Assembly: GCF_001399675.1 (NCBI RefSeq)
Contig: NZ_LJCO01000041.1
Coordinates: 1 to 48,673, forward strand
DNA length: 48,673 nucleotides
Direction: 5' to 3'
DNA from: Paenalicyclobacillus ferrooxydans
GTDB taxonomy: Bacteria; Bacillota; Bacilli; Alicyclobacillales; Alicyclobacillaceae
Shown here: positions 1 to 8,676 of the stretch, piece by piece
Layout: each line of letters starts with the position of its first letter
Numbering within the stretch: position 1 is the first letter of the stretch
Notes under the pieces: model-generated
Seen by the model: only the letters and a program-made list of their open reading frames with translations
Told to the model about the DNA's origin: nothing
The model's database searches: none
Program-made: the position numbers and the translations under genes

Positions 1-885
1 CCGAGAGTCCATGGCAAAACTCACCGGTACCGACGAACAGCAATTGCTGGCGCCAACGTCAGTGTTGCATAAATAGCCGACACTAAGGGGTTGCACTCAA
101 ATTTACACCACTTGACGGGACACTACCAATTGAACCTCGGAACGTGGTGCCTTTCCACTATATTTGAGATAGTCAAAATTACCCTTTTACGGTTGTGTCG
201 CCCCCAGGCGACTGATGAGACACGGTTTTTCCCTTTACGGAGCAAGATAACCTAATAAAGTTGGACGCTGTACCGCAATAATTACATACTGTCTGATGGA
301 CTTCATTGTTTGCGAAAGGATGTTGTAGTCTCCTACGCGCAGGCGTTGATTGAATCCAATCTTTGTAATTAGAATTTGCAAATAAAACCATAGAAAAGTG
401 GTATAAGGCTACCTACTATCTTAGATAGGAGGGAGACATACCACTTTATTCAAGAGAATCTTTTATATCTCATTATTTTCGATCAAGCGGAAGACGCGCG
501 CCAACTATACCACTTTCTATGGGGCAAAAGTGAGCCGTTCTGGAAATCACGACGGGTTGAACATCACAAAAATCAGGTCATCTTGATTGAACTATGTTTA
601 TGCATCTTTCTTCGCGGCGGTACAGAATGTCAGTTTAAGAAGTAAATTTCGCTGTGGGCAACAGACTGTAACTTTGTGATAATGATCACCCAAACGCACA
701 GCACGCCTCAGAAGTATATTTGCCTGCCGATTTTCGACATTATCCCTTAAATTCCATACAACCCTACGGTTGATATCCTGCTGGTGTTGCTCAGACAGCA
801 TTCGACCGAAAATCTATATTCTAAAGGCTTGACACAGACTATCATTGGATCATAGGCAACCGCCACGAAGGGAGGATAAGCGGAA
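1..885. other. Gene-free left stretch
   Basis: I see no convincing gene here. The first ~75 bases are more GC-rich and open in two forward frames, ending at TAA 70-72 or TAG 74-76, so they may be the 3' end of a gene starting outside the window; I cannot name it. The rest is AT-rich with many stops. It contains a GTCGCC/GGCGAC hairpin near 195-211 and the inverted repeats at 388-522. A TTGACA at 829-834 could be the -35 of the first gene, but no good -10 follows. Position upstream of a Tn7-like module suggests it is near one element end, but no terminal TGT with matching repeats was confirmed. Confidence 0.5.
388..522. repeat. Inverted repeat pair with internal third copy
   Basis: The segments at 388-405 and 506-522 are reverse complements of each other except for one extra base. 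Both centre on TATACCACTTT. A third partial copy (ATACCACTTT) sits at 438-447, and with 394-404 it can close a hairpin whose inner arms are CTATC/GATAG. The 18-bp pair is too long to be chance at this spacing. It may be a set of transposase binding sites or a protein operator; the motif is not seen at the other side of the element. Confidence 0.6.
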
Positions 886-1185
886 TTGACAACGATTCAA
901 GACATCATGGAAAGGCTGGACAATCTCCAGCACCAGGTCTTCCTACAGACCCTTAACCCGAAATCCCTTGACGCACTGCTCGATATGCGTCAAAAAGCTT
1001 TAGACCTCAAAAATGCTTTTCTGAACTGCTCCTATATTGGAACTAAGGTAGAAGTCCTGGATACACTTCGCGTTGAAATCATAGAGTGCGAGTTGACCAC
1101 CCATATTTTTGCGAGTGAGGCAATGTATCAGGACAGCACTGAACATATAGGGCGGATTACTGAGCTTTACGAATCAGTCTCATAG
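886..1185 (+). CDS. Small helical protein, unknown function
   Basis: This gene encodes 99 residues. The start is TTG, chosen because GGGAGG lies at 870-875, ten bases upstream. The protein is rich in Leu, Glu and Asp and reads as mostly amphipathic helix, with no membrane segment or known motif. The next gene follows after 15 bases with another TTG start and another very strong Shine-Dalgarno, so the two are probably one operon. It belongs to the accessory part of the Tn7-like element. I do not recognise the family. Confidence 0.6.
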   Translation: MTTIQDIMERLDNLQHQVFLQTLNPKSLDALLDMRQKALDLKNAFLNCSYIGTKVEVLDTLRVEIIECELTTHIFASEAMYQDSTEHIGRITELYESVS

Positions 1186-1200
1186 GGGGGAGGAAAACGA

Positions 1201-1596
1201 TTGAACCGTAATAACGACGAAGACTTTATCGCGAGGGATTACAGGGTACTGACGATCTGGCAACGATCTATGAAACTCTGTCAAGATGTCTATGCCCTAA
1301 CCAGAAAATTCCCGAAAAACGAAATCTATGCTTTGGGGTCCCAAGGTCAGCGATCCAGTAGTAGCGTGCCGTTGAACATCAGCGAATCCTGCGGTTTTCA
1401 GTTGTATCCGCGAAAAAAGATGATGTTTCTGTCGAATGCTTTAGGCTCGTTGCAGGAAACGCGGTGCTTTTTGCAGTTGTCTTTAGACCTCGGCTATATT
1501 GACATAGAAACTCACACGAAGCTGGACAAGGAATCAGACGAGTTAATCAGAATGCTGGTGGGCATGATTAAGCGAGTCAAGTCGCAAATCGCCTGA
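1201..1596 (+). CDS. Four-helix-bundle (S23/IVP-like) protein
   Basis: This gene encodes 131 residues from a TTG start right after a GGGGGGAGG ribosome site. The sequence resembles the four-helix-bundle family first seen as products of 23S rRNA intervening sequences (TIGR02436-like): the N-terminal ..LTIWQRSMKLCQDVY.. helix, the SSSSVPLNISES.. turn in the middle (about residues 55-65) and the ..ALGSLQETRCFL.. helix are typical. Relatives include Avd, which assists diversity-generating retroelements, but no reverse transcriptase lies nearby. Role here is unknown; a nucleic-acid scaffolding function is inference. It is paired with the preceding small gene. Confidence 0.75.
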   Translation: MNRNNDEDFIARDYRVLTIWQRSMKLCQDVYALTRKFPKNEIYALGSQGQRSSSSVPLNISESCGFQLYPRKKMMFLSNALGSLQETRCFLQLSLDLGYIDIETHTKLDKESDELIRMLVGMIKRVKSQIA

Positions 1597-1732
1597 TGTT
1601 AACTCGAAATTCCATCTAACCGAGATTGAATGTTACATGTCTTCGTATCCAGAACCCTACCTCACAGTTCTCCAAGTTCGTATACAAAAATAGTGATACG
1701 TTCACTCCATGAATCGAAAGGAAGGTTAAATA

Positions 1733-2014
1733 ATGAACGTATTGGATTTGATTCCAATTCATGAGAAGTTGATCATGCTTGAAGATGCCATTCGCAAGGA
1801 GGTCCCACGCCCAAAGTCGCAATCACGCGCGCTCGGTCTCTTTGATCTTCTTACGACAGTGCAGAATGGGTTTGATCGCTATTCCCTAAATGGTGCAGAG
1901 TCGTACCTACAGTGTCTGGAAGACCTCCTGTCTCGACTGGAACAAGCGGAAATGACGATCAATAAATGGGTTGATGAGATTGCCCCTGACTGGCTGGAGG
2001 TAGCGGGCGGATAA
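1733..2014 (+). CDS. Small helical protein, unknown function
   Basis: This gene encodes 93 residues from ATG with AAAGGAAGG upstream at proper spacing. It is acidic, Leu-rich and predicted all-helical, with a possible coiled coil in the C-terminal half (..LEDLLSRLEQAEMTIN..). No family is recognised. It stands 137 bases after the four-helix gene and 185 before the next small gene, all on the same strand, in the element's accessory region. Confidence 0.55.
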   Translation: MNVLDLIPIHEKLIMLEDAIRKEVPRPKSQSRALGLFDLLTTVQNGFDRYSLNGAESYLQCLEDLLSRLEQAEMTINKWVDEIAPDWLEVAGG

Positions 2015-2198
2015 AGCAAGTCATGGGTCGAGCCCTGCATGACGAAGGACTCATCCATTATGAAAACCTCGATGTGTAAGTTCGTTCCCCAATGCTACTA
2101 AACGTGCTTTCCCTTGATCCGTTCATGACCAGCTATTCTCACCCTATGGACATTTAGGAACATACGTTCTATTCTGTTTTGCAACAGGAGGGATAACC

Positions 2199-2426
2199 AT
2201 GAGGGATGAGCAATACTTCAACCATGAGGCGGTTTTCCACTTAGAGGATGAAATTCTCTTCAGCGAATGGGTTCAGGAATGCTTGGAAAGCCAACGTATG
2301 CAATGGAAGAGTAAAGACGCGCTTCGAATGCAAACAAGCGATGAGGGTAGGGAAATTTCCGATGTACTTTCCGAGGATGCCTTTATTCGGATGATGGAGC
2401 TGGCGGGTGATATTTCAAGAGGTTAG
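2199..2426 (+). CDS. Small acidic protein, unknown function
   Basis: This gene encodes 75 residues. An excellent ribosome site (CAGGAGGG) precedes the ATG. The protein is strongly acidic in its first third (many Glu/Asp) with a short basic middle. There is no Cys cluster, membrane segment or recognised motif. Co-orientation with the other small genes and with the recombinase downstream suggests accessory cargo of the mobile element. Confidence 0.55.
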   Translation: MRDEQYFNHEAVFHLEDEILFSEWVQECLESQRMQWKSKDALRMQTSDEGREISDVLSEDAFIRMMELAGDISRG

Positions 2427-2773
2427 CGTCTTTGATGATATAGAGAGACTTTTTCTTCATCTTTCGTTGCCTTATTTCATCCCCATGTGTGCTATTTATC
2501 GTGGTGGGTTCGAGGTACAGGCTTGTTCTCGCCACGTAGTAATTACCCTACCGTTCATTAGCCTCCCGACCTTTTAGCTCCAACTTTTATAGGTACATCT
2601 CAAAGTATCGTGAAGCTACCAGAGTAATGCGTCAGAATGTCACTTATGTTGAATTGCGAGATTGCTTAAGCCCGAATCTGGAGTTAGTATTTGGGTATCG
2701 TGCAACAGAAGTTCGTGAACCCAGTCACAAATTTAATGCAACAGAATTTACGACCGTATTGTGGAGGTGAAGA
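2427..2773. other. Upstream region of the recombinase with direct repeats
   Basis: No gene is seen. Close to the recombinase start two 13-bp direct repeats differ by one base (TGCAACAGAAgTT at 2701-2713 and TGCAACAGAAtTT at 2737-2749), 36 bp apart. These could be binding or crossover-accessory sites for the recombinase, or an operator. The remainder shows nothing I can interpret. Confidence 0.4.
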
Positions 2774-3631
2774 ATGATAGACTTCATCGAAGAATATTCG
2801 GCGTTTCTGACTCAATCGGGTAAGAGTGTAAATACCATTAAGACGTATATTCTGAATGTTCAGCAATACTTCAAATGGTTCCGTGATACATATGCAATGG
2901 AATGCACAAAGCTTTACCGTGAAAATGTTCTTGATTACAAAAGCTATCTTCTCAACATTAAAAAGCACAAGGGTAAACATTTAAGTGCTAAAACTTGTAA
3001 CGGACATATGAGTGCACTCGTTTCTTACAACTCCTTCCTATTGAAGAGAGGCACTCAGAATGACGTTGTTATCGGTAAAGAAGATTTTTGTAGAGTCCAG
3101 AGCGAATACGCTAATCCGTGTACGATCCAAAAATCAGACGTGGAACGCTTCCGTCAAGAGATATTGGAGGCAGGGGACAAGCGATTGTACGCGATCACGA
3201 CGACGTTGGCGTACAGCGGTTTGCGAATTAGTGAGTTACTCAACACAAAAGTTTTGGATATCAACTTGCAGACGAAAGAGCTTGTTGTGCGTAAGGGAAA
3301 AGGTGGAAAGCAAAGAACTGTCTATCTAAATACCAAAATCGTTAACGCAATACGGGCGTATTTATCGTTACGAACATCGGACAGTGAGTACCTGTTCTCA
3401 TCGCGGGAGCGGGAGCGACTGGACAGAACTGTCGTAAATAAACTTTTCAAGAGGTACAGTTCAGTCATTACGCCCCATTCTTTGAGACATTTTTTTGTCA
3501 CTCGTTTACTTGAGTCGGGGTTTTCGATTCATGAAACCATGTCAATCGCGGGGCACTCCAATGTGAAGACAACCATGCTTTATGCTCACCCAAGCAGGGA
3601 AGAAATGAAACGGAAAACGGAACTATTGTAG
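2774..3631 (+). CDS. Tyrosine recombinase (XerC/phage-integrase family)
   Basis: This gene encodes 285 residues, full length for the family. It cuts and rejoins DNA through a covalent phosphotyrosine. The N-terminal SAM-like core-binding domain spans about residues 1-95 and the catalytic domain 115-285. The whole catalytic set is visible: R151 (SGLRISELL), K175/K178 in the beta hairpin, H235 and R238 (HSLRHFF), H261 (GHSN) and the nucleophile Y270. The start ATG has GGAGGTGAAG just before it. The next gene follows after 23 bases. In this setting, beside a Tn7-like transposase whose TnsA lacks a catalytic Asp, it could act as a cointegrate resolvase; that is inference. Confidence 0.9.
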   Translation: MIDFIEEYSAFLTQSGKSVNTIKTYILNVQQYFKWFRDTYAMECTKLYRENVLDYKSYLLNIKKHKGKHLSAKTCNGHMSALVSYNSFLLKRGTQNDVVIGKEDFCRVQSEYANPCTIQKSDVERFRQEILEAGDKRLYAITTTLAYSGLRISELLNTKVLDINLQTKELVVRKGKGGKQRTVYLNTKIVNAIRAYLSLRTSDSEYLFSSRERERLDRTVVNKLFKRYSSVITPHSLRHFFVTRLLESGFSIHETMSIAGHSNVKTTMLYAHPSREEMKRKTELL

Positions 3632-3654
3632 GTTTGATTATAGGGGGCTTGTTG

Positions 3655-3876
3655 ATGATTAAGCCAAATAGACCATCGGACAGGCGACCGAATGACGAAC
3701 CGTTCTTTGTTTCGAATGTTTGTTTGGGTTGCGGGGCAAAGTTAGTCTATTCATACATGGTTAATGCGCCAGATACACCTGAAGAAGAACGATGGTATGA
3801 TGAGTTTGAATGTCCAAAATGCAAAGATGGTCTGGTGCTTGATGTACCGAAGGGATACCTGGAACAAGTGCCTTAA
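3655..3876 (+). CDS. Small zinc-ribbon protein
   Basis: This gene encodes 73 residues. ATG 3655 is chosen because AGGGGG lies about eight bases upstream; an in-frame earlier start has no ribosome site. Two CxxC pairs (CLGC near residue 24 and CPKC near residue 55) should bind one zinc ion. Nothing else is diagnostic. It follows the recombinase by 23 bases and is closed by a very strong terminator, so it probably shares the recombinase transcript. Function is unknown; DNA or protein binding is possible. Confidence 0.6.
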   Translation: MIKPNRPSDRRPNDEPFFVSNVCLGCGAKLVYSYMVNAPDTPEEERWYDEFECPKCKDGLVLDVPKGYLEQVP

Positions 3877-3907
3877 GTTTCATTGAATGATTGCAGATCG
3901 AATATGG

Positions 3908-3983
3908 GCGAGTGTTTTGCCAAGCGATTCTCCTTAAAAAAAACGGAGAAGCATCGCTTATAGGCAAGACACTCGCTTTTTTT
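3908..3983 (+). terminator. Long intrinsic terminator just before tnsA
   Basis: GCGAGTGTTTTGCC at 3908-3921 pairs with GGCAAGACACTCGC at 3963-3976, and the inner arms AAGCGAT/ATCGCTT and TCTCC/GGAGA extend the stem. Seven T follow at 3977-3983. It ends the recombinase/zinc-ribbon transcript. Only 25 bases separate the T run from the tnsA start, which leaves little room for a separate promoter. Confidence 0.9.
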
Positions 3984-4008
3984 GTCTGAAGATAGGGATG
4001 TGATAACA

Positions 4009-4866
4009 ATGGCGAAACAGCCGTGGACAGAAGGGAAGATGAATAAGTGGTTGAAGGAGGGGCGGGGACAGGGTGAGTTGGAAGGATACCGCCCTTGGAT
4101 TACGGCGCAGGATTACCCTTCGAACGGTCGTTCCAGTCGCATCAAGGGCTGGAAGACTGGTCGCATCCATCACTTTTTGAGCGATATTGAGACGCGCTAC
4201 TTCTATCTCCTCGAATTTGATGGGAATGAAATTTGGGACATTCGTGAGCATTACCCAGCGTTGGATCTCCAAGATACTCTTGGTGATTGCGATATTGATT
4301 TAGACAAGTATTGCGATAAGGAGAGTGGTGGCACTGCCTATATTTTTGTAACAACCTTTCTCTTAACTCTGATGAACGCAGACGGGACGAAACGGTACAT
4401 CGCTCGGAGTGTGAAAGCCGCCGCTGAGTTGGAGAAGTCGAAAGTCTTGGAGCGTTTCGAGTTACTAAGACGCTATTTTGCCGAAAAGCAGATTGATTGG
4501 GGAATTGTGACCCAACATGATATCAACGTCACCAGAGCTAAGAATATTGAATGGGTGCATTCAGCAAAGAACTTGGATGACGACGCAGAGTTTTCGGTTC
4601 AGGATGTTCCAAGATTGAAAGGCATTTTGCTTGAGTGGTTGGACGGAACTCGGAAATCGGTGAGAGATGCCACCAATGCTCTGGACACTCAATTCAACCT
4701 CACCCCAGGATCAGGGTTGTTGTTATTGCGTCATTTGATTGCGAAGAAACAGGTGTTGGTAAACATGGACGAACGTATCGACTTGGGCAAACCAGTGAAG
4801 GAATTAGTCCGTGGGAGTGATGCAATAAGGGATGGCGGTGATGTCCGAGATGCAGTTGACGGTTAA
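4009..4866 (+). CDS. tnsA: Tn7-type transposase endonuclease TnsA with altered active site
   Basis: This gene encodes 285 residues, close to the 273 of Tn7 TnsA. ATG 4009 is preferred because AGGGA lies upstream; the earlier TTG sits in the terminator. TnsA cuts the 5' ends of the element and works with TnsB. Family landmarks are clear: PWITAQDYPS..GRS..R, KTGRIHHFLSDIE, NIEW. Compared with E. coli TnsA, E63 is present as E61 and K132 as K136, but the D114 position (STDFL) reads VTTFL, so T116 (codon ACC, 4354-4356) replaces the catalytic Asp. GAC or GAT to ACC needs at least two changes, so a simple base-call error is unlikely. The 5'-cleavage activity is probably lost. It overlaps tnsB by 26 bases. 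Confidence 0.93.
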   Translation: MAKQPWTEGKMNKWLKEGRGQGELEGYRPWITAQDYPSNGRSSRIKGWKTGRIHHFLSDIETRYFYLLEFDGNEIWDIREHYPALDLQDTLGDCDIDLDKYCDKESGGTAYIFVTTFLLTLMNADGTKRYIARSVKAAAELEKSKVLERFELLRRYFAEKQIDWGIVTQHDINVTRAKNIEWVHSAKNLDDDAEFSVQDVPRLKGILLEWLDGTRKSVRDATNALDTQFNLTPGSGLLLLRHLIAKKQVLVNMDERIDLGKPVKELVRGSDAIRDGGDVRDAVDG

Positions 4867-7027
4867 TATGCTGATTCAGTTTATGGGCGAAGATGGCTCT
4901 CCCGATCACATTGAGCGTATTTTGTGGACTGATGGACTCCAGAAGGAGGTTGTGACCATCGAGATTTTGGGGCGAACCAGTCTTCCTAAGTTTCGACAAG
5001 TAGATGACCTCTTGACGTTGGTTTCATTGGGGCAAGTTGTTGCCATGTCGGATGATCCGCACATGAATCTGATTACCGAAAATTCTATAACTGAAAAAGA
5101 ACGAGCCATTCGAGATAAGGCATGGGAGATTATTCAGGTGGTCACGGGCACGAAGAATCAGCCGAACGTCTTTTATCCGAGTCATCGTGCAGACGTGATA
5201 AAGAAGGCGAATGTGCTATTTGGGGTTAGCGAAAAAACAATTCGCTCGTATCTACGACGATTCTGGCAACGTGGACAACACAAAAATGCACTTGTGCCTA
5301 ACTACAGGGCGGGGGTGATGAACCGAAGCTCTACTTTAATAGGAAGAAAGAGAGGTCGCCCACGAAAGTTTGCAGAGATTGTCGGAAACGGGATCAATGT
5401 TGACGAAACGACCAAACGGATATTCCGAGTAGCTCTGAACCGTTTTTATTATGGGCAGGGACTATCTCTTGTACGTAGCTACGAGTTGATGCGCCGCGAG
5501 TATTATTCGGATGCAGTGCGGGATGCCGAGGGAACAGAACAGAGGGTACTAAAATCGACTGCGGAAACTCCGACACTTGGACAATTCAAATATCATTTTT
5601 ACAAAGAACGGGACTGGAAACGCGAAATATCTGCTCGCCAATCTAAGAAAAGTTACCTTCAGCGTCATAGATCCCTTTTAGGGGATGGTACATCTCAAGC
5701 TTTCGGACCTGGTAGTATCTATCAAATAGATGCTACGATTGCTGATGTTTATCTCGTTTCAAGGTACAACCGTAACTGGGTCATCGGCAGACCCGTCGTT
5801 TATGGTGTCATAGATACGTTCTCTCGCATGGTCTGTGGATTGTATGTTGGCTTGGAAGGTCCAAGTTGGTTAGGAGCAATGGGTGCACTCTACAATACCG
5901 TACAAAACAAGGTTGAATTCTGTAAGGAGTACGGCATCATCGATATAGCCGAAGAGGACTTTCCAGTTCACCACCTGCCAGAAGCTTTGTTAGCTGATCA
6001 GGGTGAGATGGCAAGTAAAATGGCAGAGCCGCTCATTCGGAATTTGAATGTAAAGATTATGACTACAGGTAGCTTTCGACCCGACTGGAAACCAATCGTT
6101 GAACGGTTCTTCAAGACACTGAACGGATATGTAAAACCTATATTACCTGGCGGGATTCAACCTGATTTTCGGGAGCGGGGGTCACATGATTATAGGCTTG
6201 ACGCGACGCTCGATCTATATCAATTCACCCAAATTATGATTCGGGCGGTTTTGCATCACAATAGCACCTCGATGAACTCGTACCAACGGGATGCACAAAT
6301 GGTTGCGGACGATGTACCCCCAATACCTCTGAAACTGTGGAACTGGGGCATCCAAAACCGCGCTGGAAAATTACGTACTATCCCCGAAGACTTAATGCGT
6401 TTGCACCTAATGCCCACTGTTCAAGCATCCATCACCGCGCGAGGAATCCGTTGTTTTAAGGGTTTGTTGTATTCCACCGAGAAGGCTTTGCGAGAGCGAT
6501 GGTTCGAGAAAGCGCGAAATGATGGTAAGAGTGTCAAAGTCACAGTATCCTACGATCCCCGAAATCTAAACTACATCTATATACCGCACGAGGACGGCAA
6601 GGGCTTTGATAAGTGTTACCTGCTCAATCATCAGGCGCGATATCGGGACAAAACCCTGGAGGAGATCGAGCATCTTCTTGAGCAAGAGAAGTTCGACCGA
6701 AGTGCAAACGAGGATAGGATGCTACAGCAAAAAGTGGATCTCCTATCTGAGATTGATGACATCATCAAAGACGCGGAACGGATGACAAAACAGGAGCGCA
6801 ACACGGGCGAGAGTAAGAGCAAGCGAGTTCGGGATATTCGTATCAATCGTCATGTCGAGAAAGCGTTAAACCGCCAGGTAGATGCCTTTGTGTTGGACAA
6901 ACCAAAGTCTCAAAGTGAGGGGCAAGTTGTACCACTGAATCCAGAGACTATGGAAGATGAACTCAATTCCGAATTGGCTTTGTTAAAGAGAAAGCAGAAG
7001 GAGAGATTCAATGGAAGCGATGAGTAA
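4841..7027 (+). CDS. tnsB: Tn7-type transposase TnsB (DDE family)
   Basis: This gene encodes 728 residues. ATG 4841 has AAGGGA at 4827-4832; an in-frame ATG nine bases earlier lacks a site. TnsB binds the element ends and makes the 3' cuts and strand transfer. N-terminal HTH-like regions lie around residues 95-140 (..GVSEKTIRSYLRRF..). The RNase H-fold core carries D297 (YQIDAT), D386 (LLADQGE) and E421 (PIVERFF), with the classic 35-residue D-to-E spacing. A charged C-terminal tail should contact TnsC. It overlaps tnsA at the 5' end and tnsC by 17 bases at the 3' end, so the genes are translationally coupled. Confidence 0.95.
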   Translation: MSEMQLTVNMLIQFMGEDGSPDHIERILWTDGLQKEVVTIEILGRTSLPKFRQVDDLLTLVSLGQVVAMSDDPHMNLITENSITEKERAIRDKAWEIIQVVTGTKNQPNVFYPSHRADVIKKANVLFGVSEKTIRSYLRRFWQRGQHKNALVPNYRAGVMNRSSTLIGRKRGRPRKFAEIVGNGINVDETTKRIFRVALNRFYYGQGLSLVRSYELMRREYYSDAVRDAEGTEQRVLKSTAETPTLGQFKYHFYKERDWKREISARQSKKSYLQRHRSLLGDGTSQAFGPGSIYQIDATIADVYLVSRYNRNWVIGRPVVYGVIDTFSRMVCGLYVGLEGPSWLGAMGALYNTVQNKVEFCKEYGIIDIAEEDFPVHHLPEALLADQGEMASKMAEPLIRNLNVKIMTTGSFRPDWKPIVERFFKTLNGYVKPILPGGIQPDFRERGSHDYRLDATLDLYQFTQIMIRAVLHHNSTSMNSYQRDAQMVADDVPPIPLKLWNWGIQNRAGKLRTIPEDLMRLHLMPTVQASITARGIRCFKGLLYSTEKALRERWFEKARNDGKSVKVTVSYDPRNLNYIYIPHEDGKGFDKCYLLNHQARYRDKTLEEIEHLLEQEKFDRSANEDRMLQQKVDLLSEIDDIIKDAERMTKQERNTGESKSKRVRDIRINRHVEKALNRQVDAFVLDKPKSQSEGQVVPLNPETMEDELNSELALLKRKQKERFNGSDE

Positions 7028-8672
7028 GGTGCTCATCCCAAACGGTTGCGAAGCTGTTGTTGCAGAATATCGAGACCAGGACGTTGTGGATTACAAATAC
7101 AATCCGTTTATCGAGGCACTTCCACCGATACTGTCGCAAGAGGGAGTAATCGACCACTTAGCCATATACCCTCCACTTGATCCGAAAGAGCGACAGTTGG
7201 AGACGCATATTCGTTTTCATTTGGTTCAACGCCTCTTTCAGTATTTCCAACCACTTGGCGTTCATCTCGACTTGGAAAATCGGATTTCACGCCTCATACG
7301 GCAGGGATATGTGTATCGTAATCCAATTCAATCTGGCTTTTTGGAACAAATCGACGGGGCGCAAGAATGGATGAGGAGCCGTCATGTAGAGGCAAGCGGG
7401 AATCAAGGGTTTCGTTCTCAGTCGGCACTCACGATTATCGGACCGAGTGGATTGGGGAAGAGCACAGCTATCAATAGAATCTTATCATTGTATCCACAAG
7501 TCATTGTTCATTCGGAATATCAGGGTATCCCATTCAGTGAGTATCAAATAACCTGGCTGAAAGTCGATTGTCCCCACGATGGATCAATCAAGGGTTTAAC
7601 CATAGATTTCTTTCGAAATGTTGATTTGTTGTTGGGCACGAGATATTACCGCCAATACGGATCTGCACGTTACCCAATTAGTGCACTTCAACCTGCCATG
7701 TCTCAGATTTCACGTACATATGGATTGGGCTTGCTTGTCATTGACGAGATACAACACTTGAGTACCGCCAAGAGCCAAGGGGCGGAGAAAATGCTCAATT
7801 ACTTCGTCACACTGGTCAATACGATTGGAATCCCAGTGGTGCTAATCGGAACCAACAAAGCGGCGGGGGTACTCCAGTCACAGTTTCGACAGGCAAGGCG
7901 TGGAAGTGGGCAAGGAGACATGGTTTGGGAGCGAATGAAGCAGGACGCAAGTTGGAATTTGTTAATTGAGGGACTTTGGGACTATCAATGGGTTCAAAAA
8001 CCCGTAACTTTAACACCCGAATTGAGTGCCGAATTGTATGATCTTAGCCAGGGAATTGTGGATATCGCGGTCAAGATTTTTGTTATGGCGCAGATCCGTG
8101 CCATGTCCTCTGGAAAAGAGACGTTAAATGTGTCCTTGTTTCGGCAGGTCGCTAACGAACAACTACGTTTGGTTCAACCCATGCTTTCATCATTGCGATC
8201 TGGTAACGTGCGTGAACTCGCTAAGTACGAGGATATCCAGCCCATCGACATCAGTTCGTTTATCGAACGGGAGTCTTCAGCCGCCAGGATGAGTCAGAAG
8301 ATCAAGGAGTTGCAATTAGCGAAGAAGAAACAGGTTGAACGTCAGGCAACAAGTGTCACAGAAGAGTCCATCATCAAGCTGTTAGAGCTTGAAATCCAAC
8401 CTGCGACAGCCAAACGGCTGGTCAACAAAGTGTTGGAGGGAAAGGAAACCCTGACTGTGCCGTCCGTAGTCAAAACAGCTTTGGCTCTTCATGCCCAAGG
8501 TGCGTCGGATAAAACTGATGAACGCTCTGCTTTGAAGGGTCAGGCTGTCGAGGGTGATATTCGCGTTGCAGTTGCAGAGGGCAAAACGAAGGGACTGAGT
8601 GCCTATGAAGTGTTGAAACAGGGTGGAATTATTAAACCTACATCCGACGATCCCTTGTTTGGTGTGGGTTAA
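7011..8672 (+). CDS. tnsC: Tn7-type AAA+ regulator TnsC
   Basis: This gene encodes 553 residues, like Tn7 TnsC (555). It is an ATPase that polymerises on DNA and links the target selector to TnsAB. Walker A is GPSGLGKST (about residues 144-152) and Walker B is LLVIDEIQ with D245/E246. The C-terminal part is lysine- and glutamate-rich, as expected for the TnsA-binding tail. The start is supported by AAGGAGAGA. It begins inside tnsB and is followed after four bases by tniQ. Confidence 0.94.
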   Translation: MEAMSKVLIPNGCEAVVAEYRDQDVVDYKYNPFIEALPPILSQEGVIDHLAIYPPLDPKERQLETHIRFHLVQRLFQYFQPLGVHLDLENRISRLIRQGYVYRNPIQSGFLEQIDGAQEWMRSRHVEASGNQGFRSQSALTIIGPSGLGKSTAINRILSLYPQVIVHSEYQGIPFSEYQITWLKVDCPHDGSIKGLTIDFFRNVDLLLGTRYYRQYGSARYPISALQPAMSQISRTYGLGLLVIDEIQHLSTAKSQGAEKMLNYFVTLVNTIGIPVVLIGTNKAAGVLQSQFRQARRGSGQGDMVWERMKQDASWNLLIEGLWDYQWVQKPVTLTPELSAELYDLSQGIVDIAVKIFVMAQIRAMSSGKETLNVSLFRQVANEQLRLVQPMLSSLRSGNVRELAKYEDIQPIDISSFIERESSAARMSQKIKELQLAKKKQVERQATSVTEESIIKLLELEIQPATAKRLVNKVLEGKETLTVPSVVKTALALHAQGASDKTDERSALKGQAVEGDIRVAVAEGKTKGLSAYEVLKQGGIIKPTSDDPLFGVG

Positions 8673-8676
8673 GGAT

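Noticed and set aside
63-90. TGTTGCAT as the left Tn7-type end
   Set aside because: The five bases before it are not found next to the proposed right end, and the motif copies at the right side are not repeated here.
114-134. Match of CGGGACACTACxAATTGxACC to a segment near 23229
   Set aside because: The second copy is inside a coding gene; one 19/21 match is about what chance gives in a window of this size.
598-801. Minus-strand frame of 67 codons
   Set aside because: No ribosome site, poor composition and no recognisable motif.
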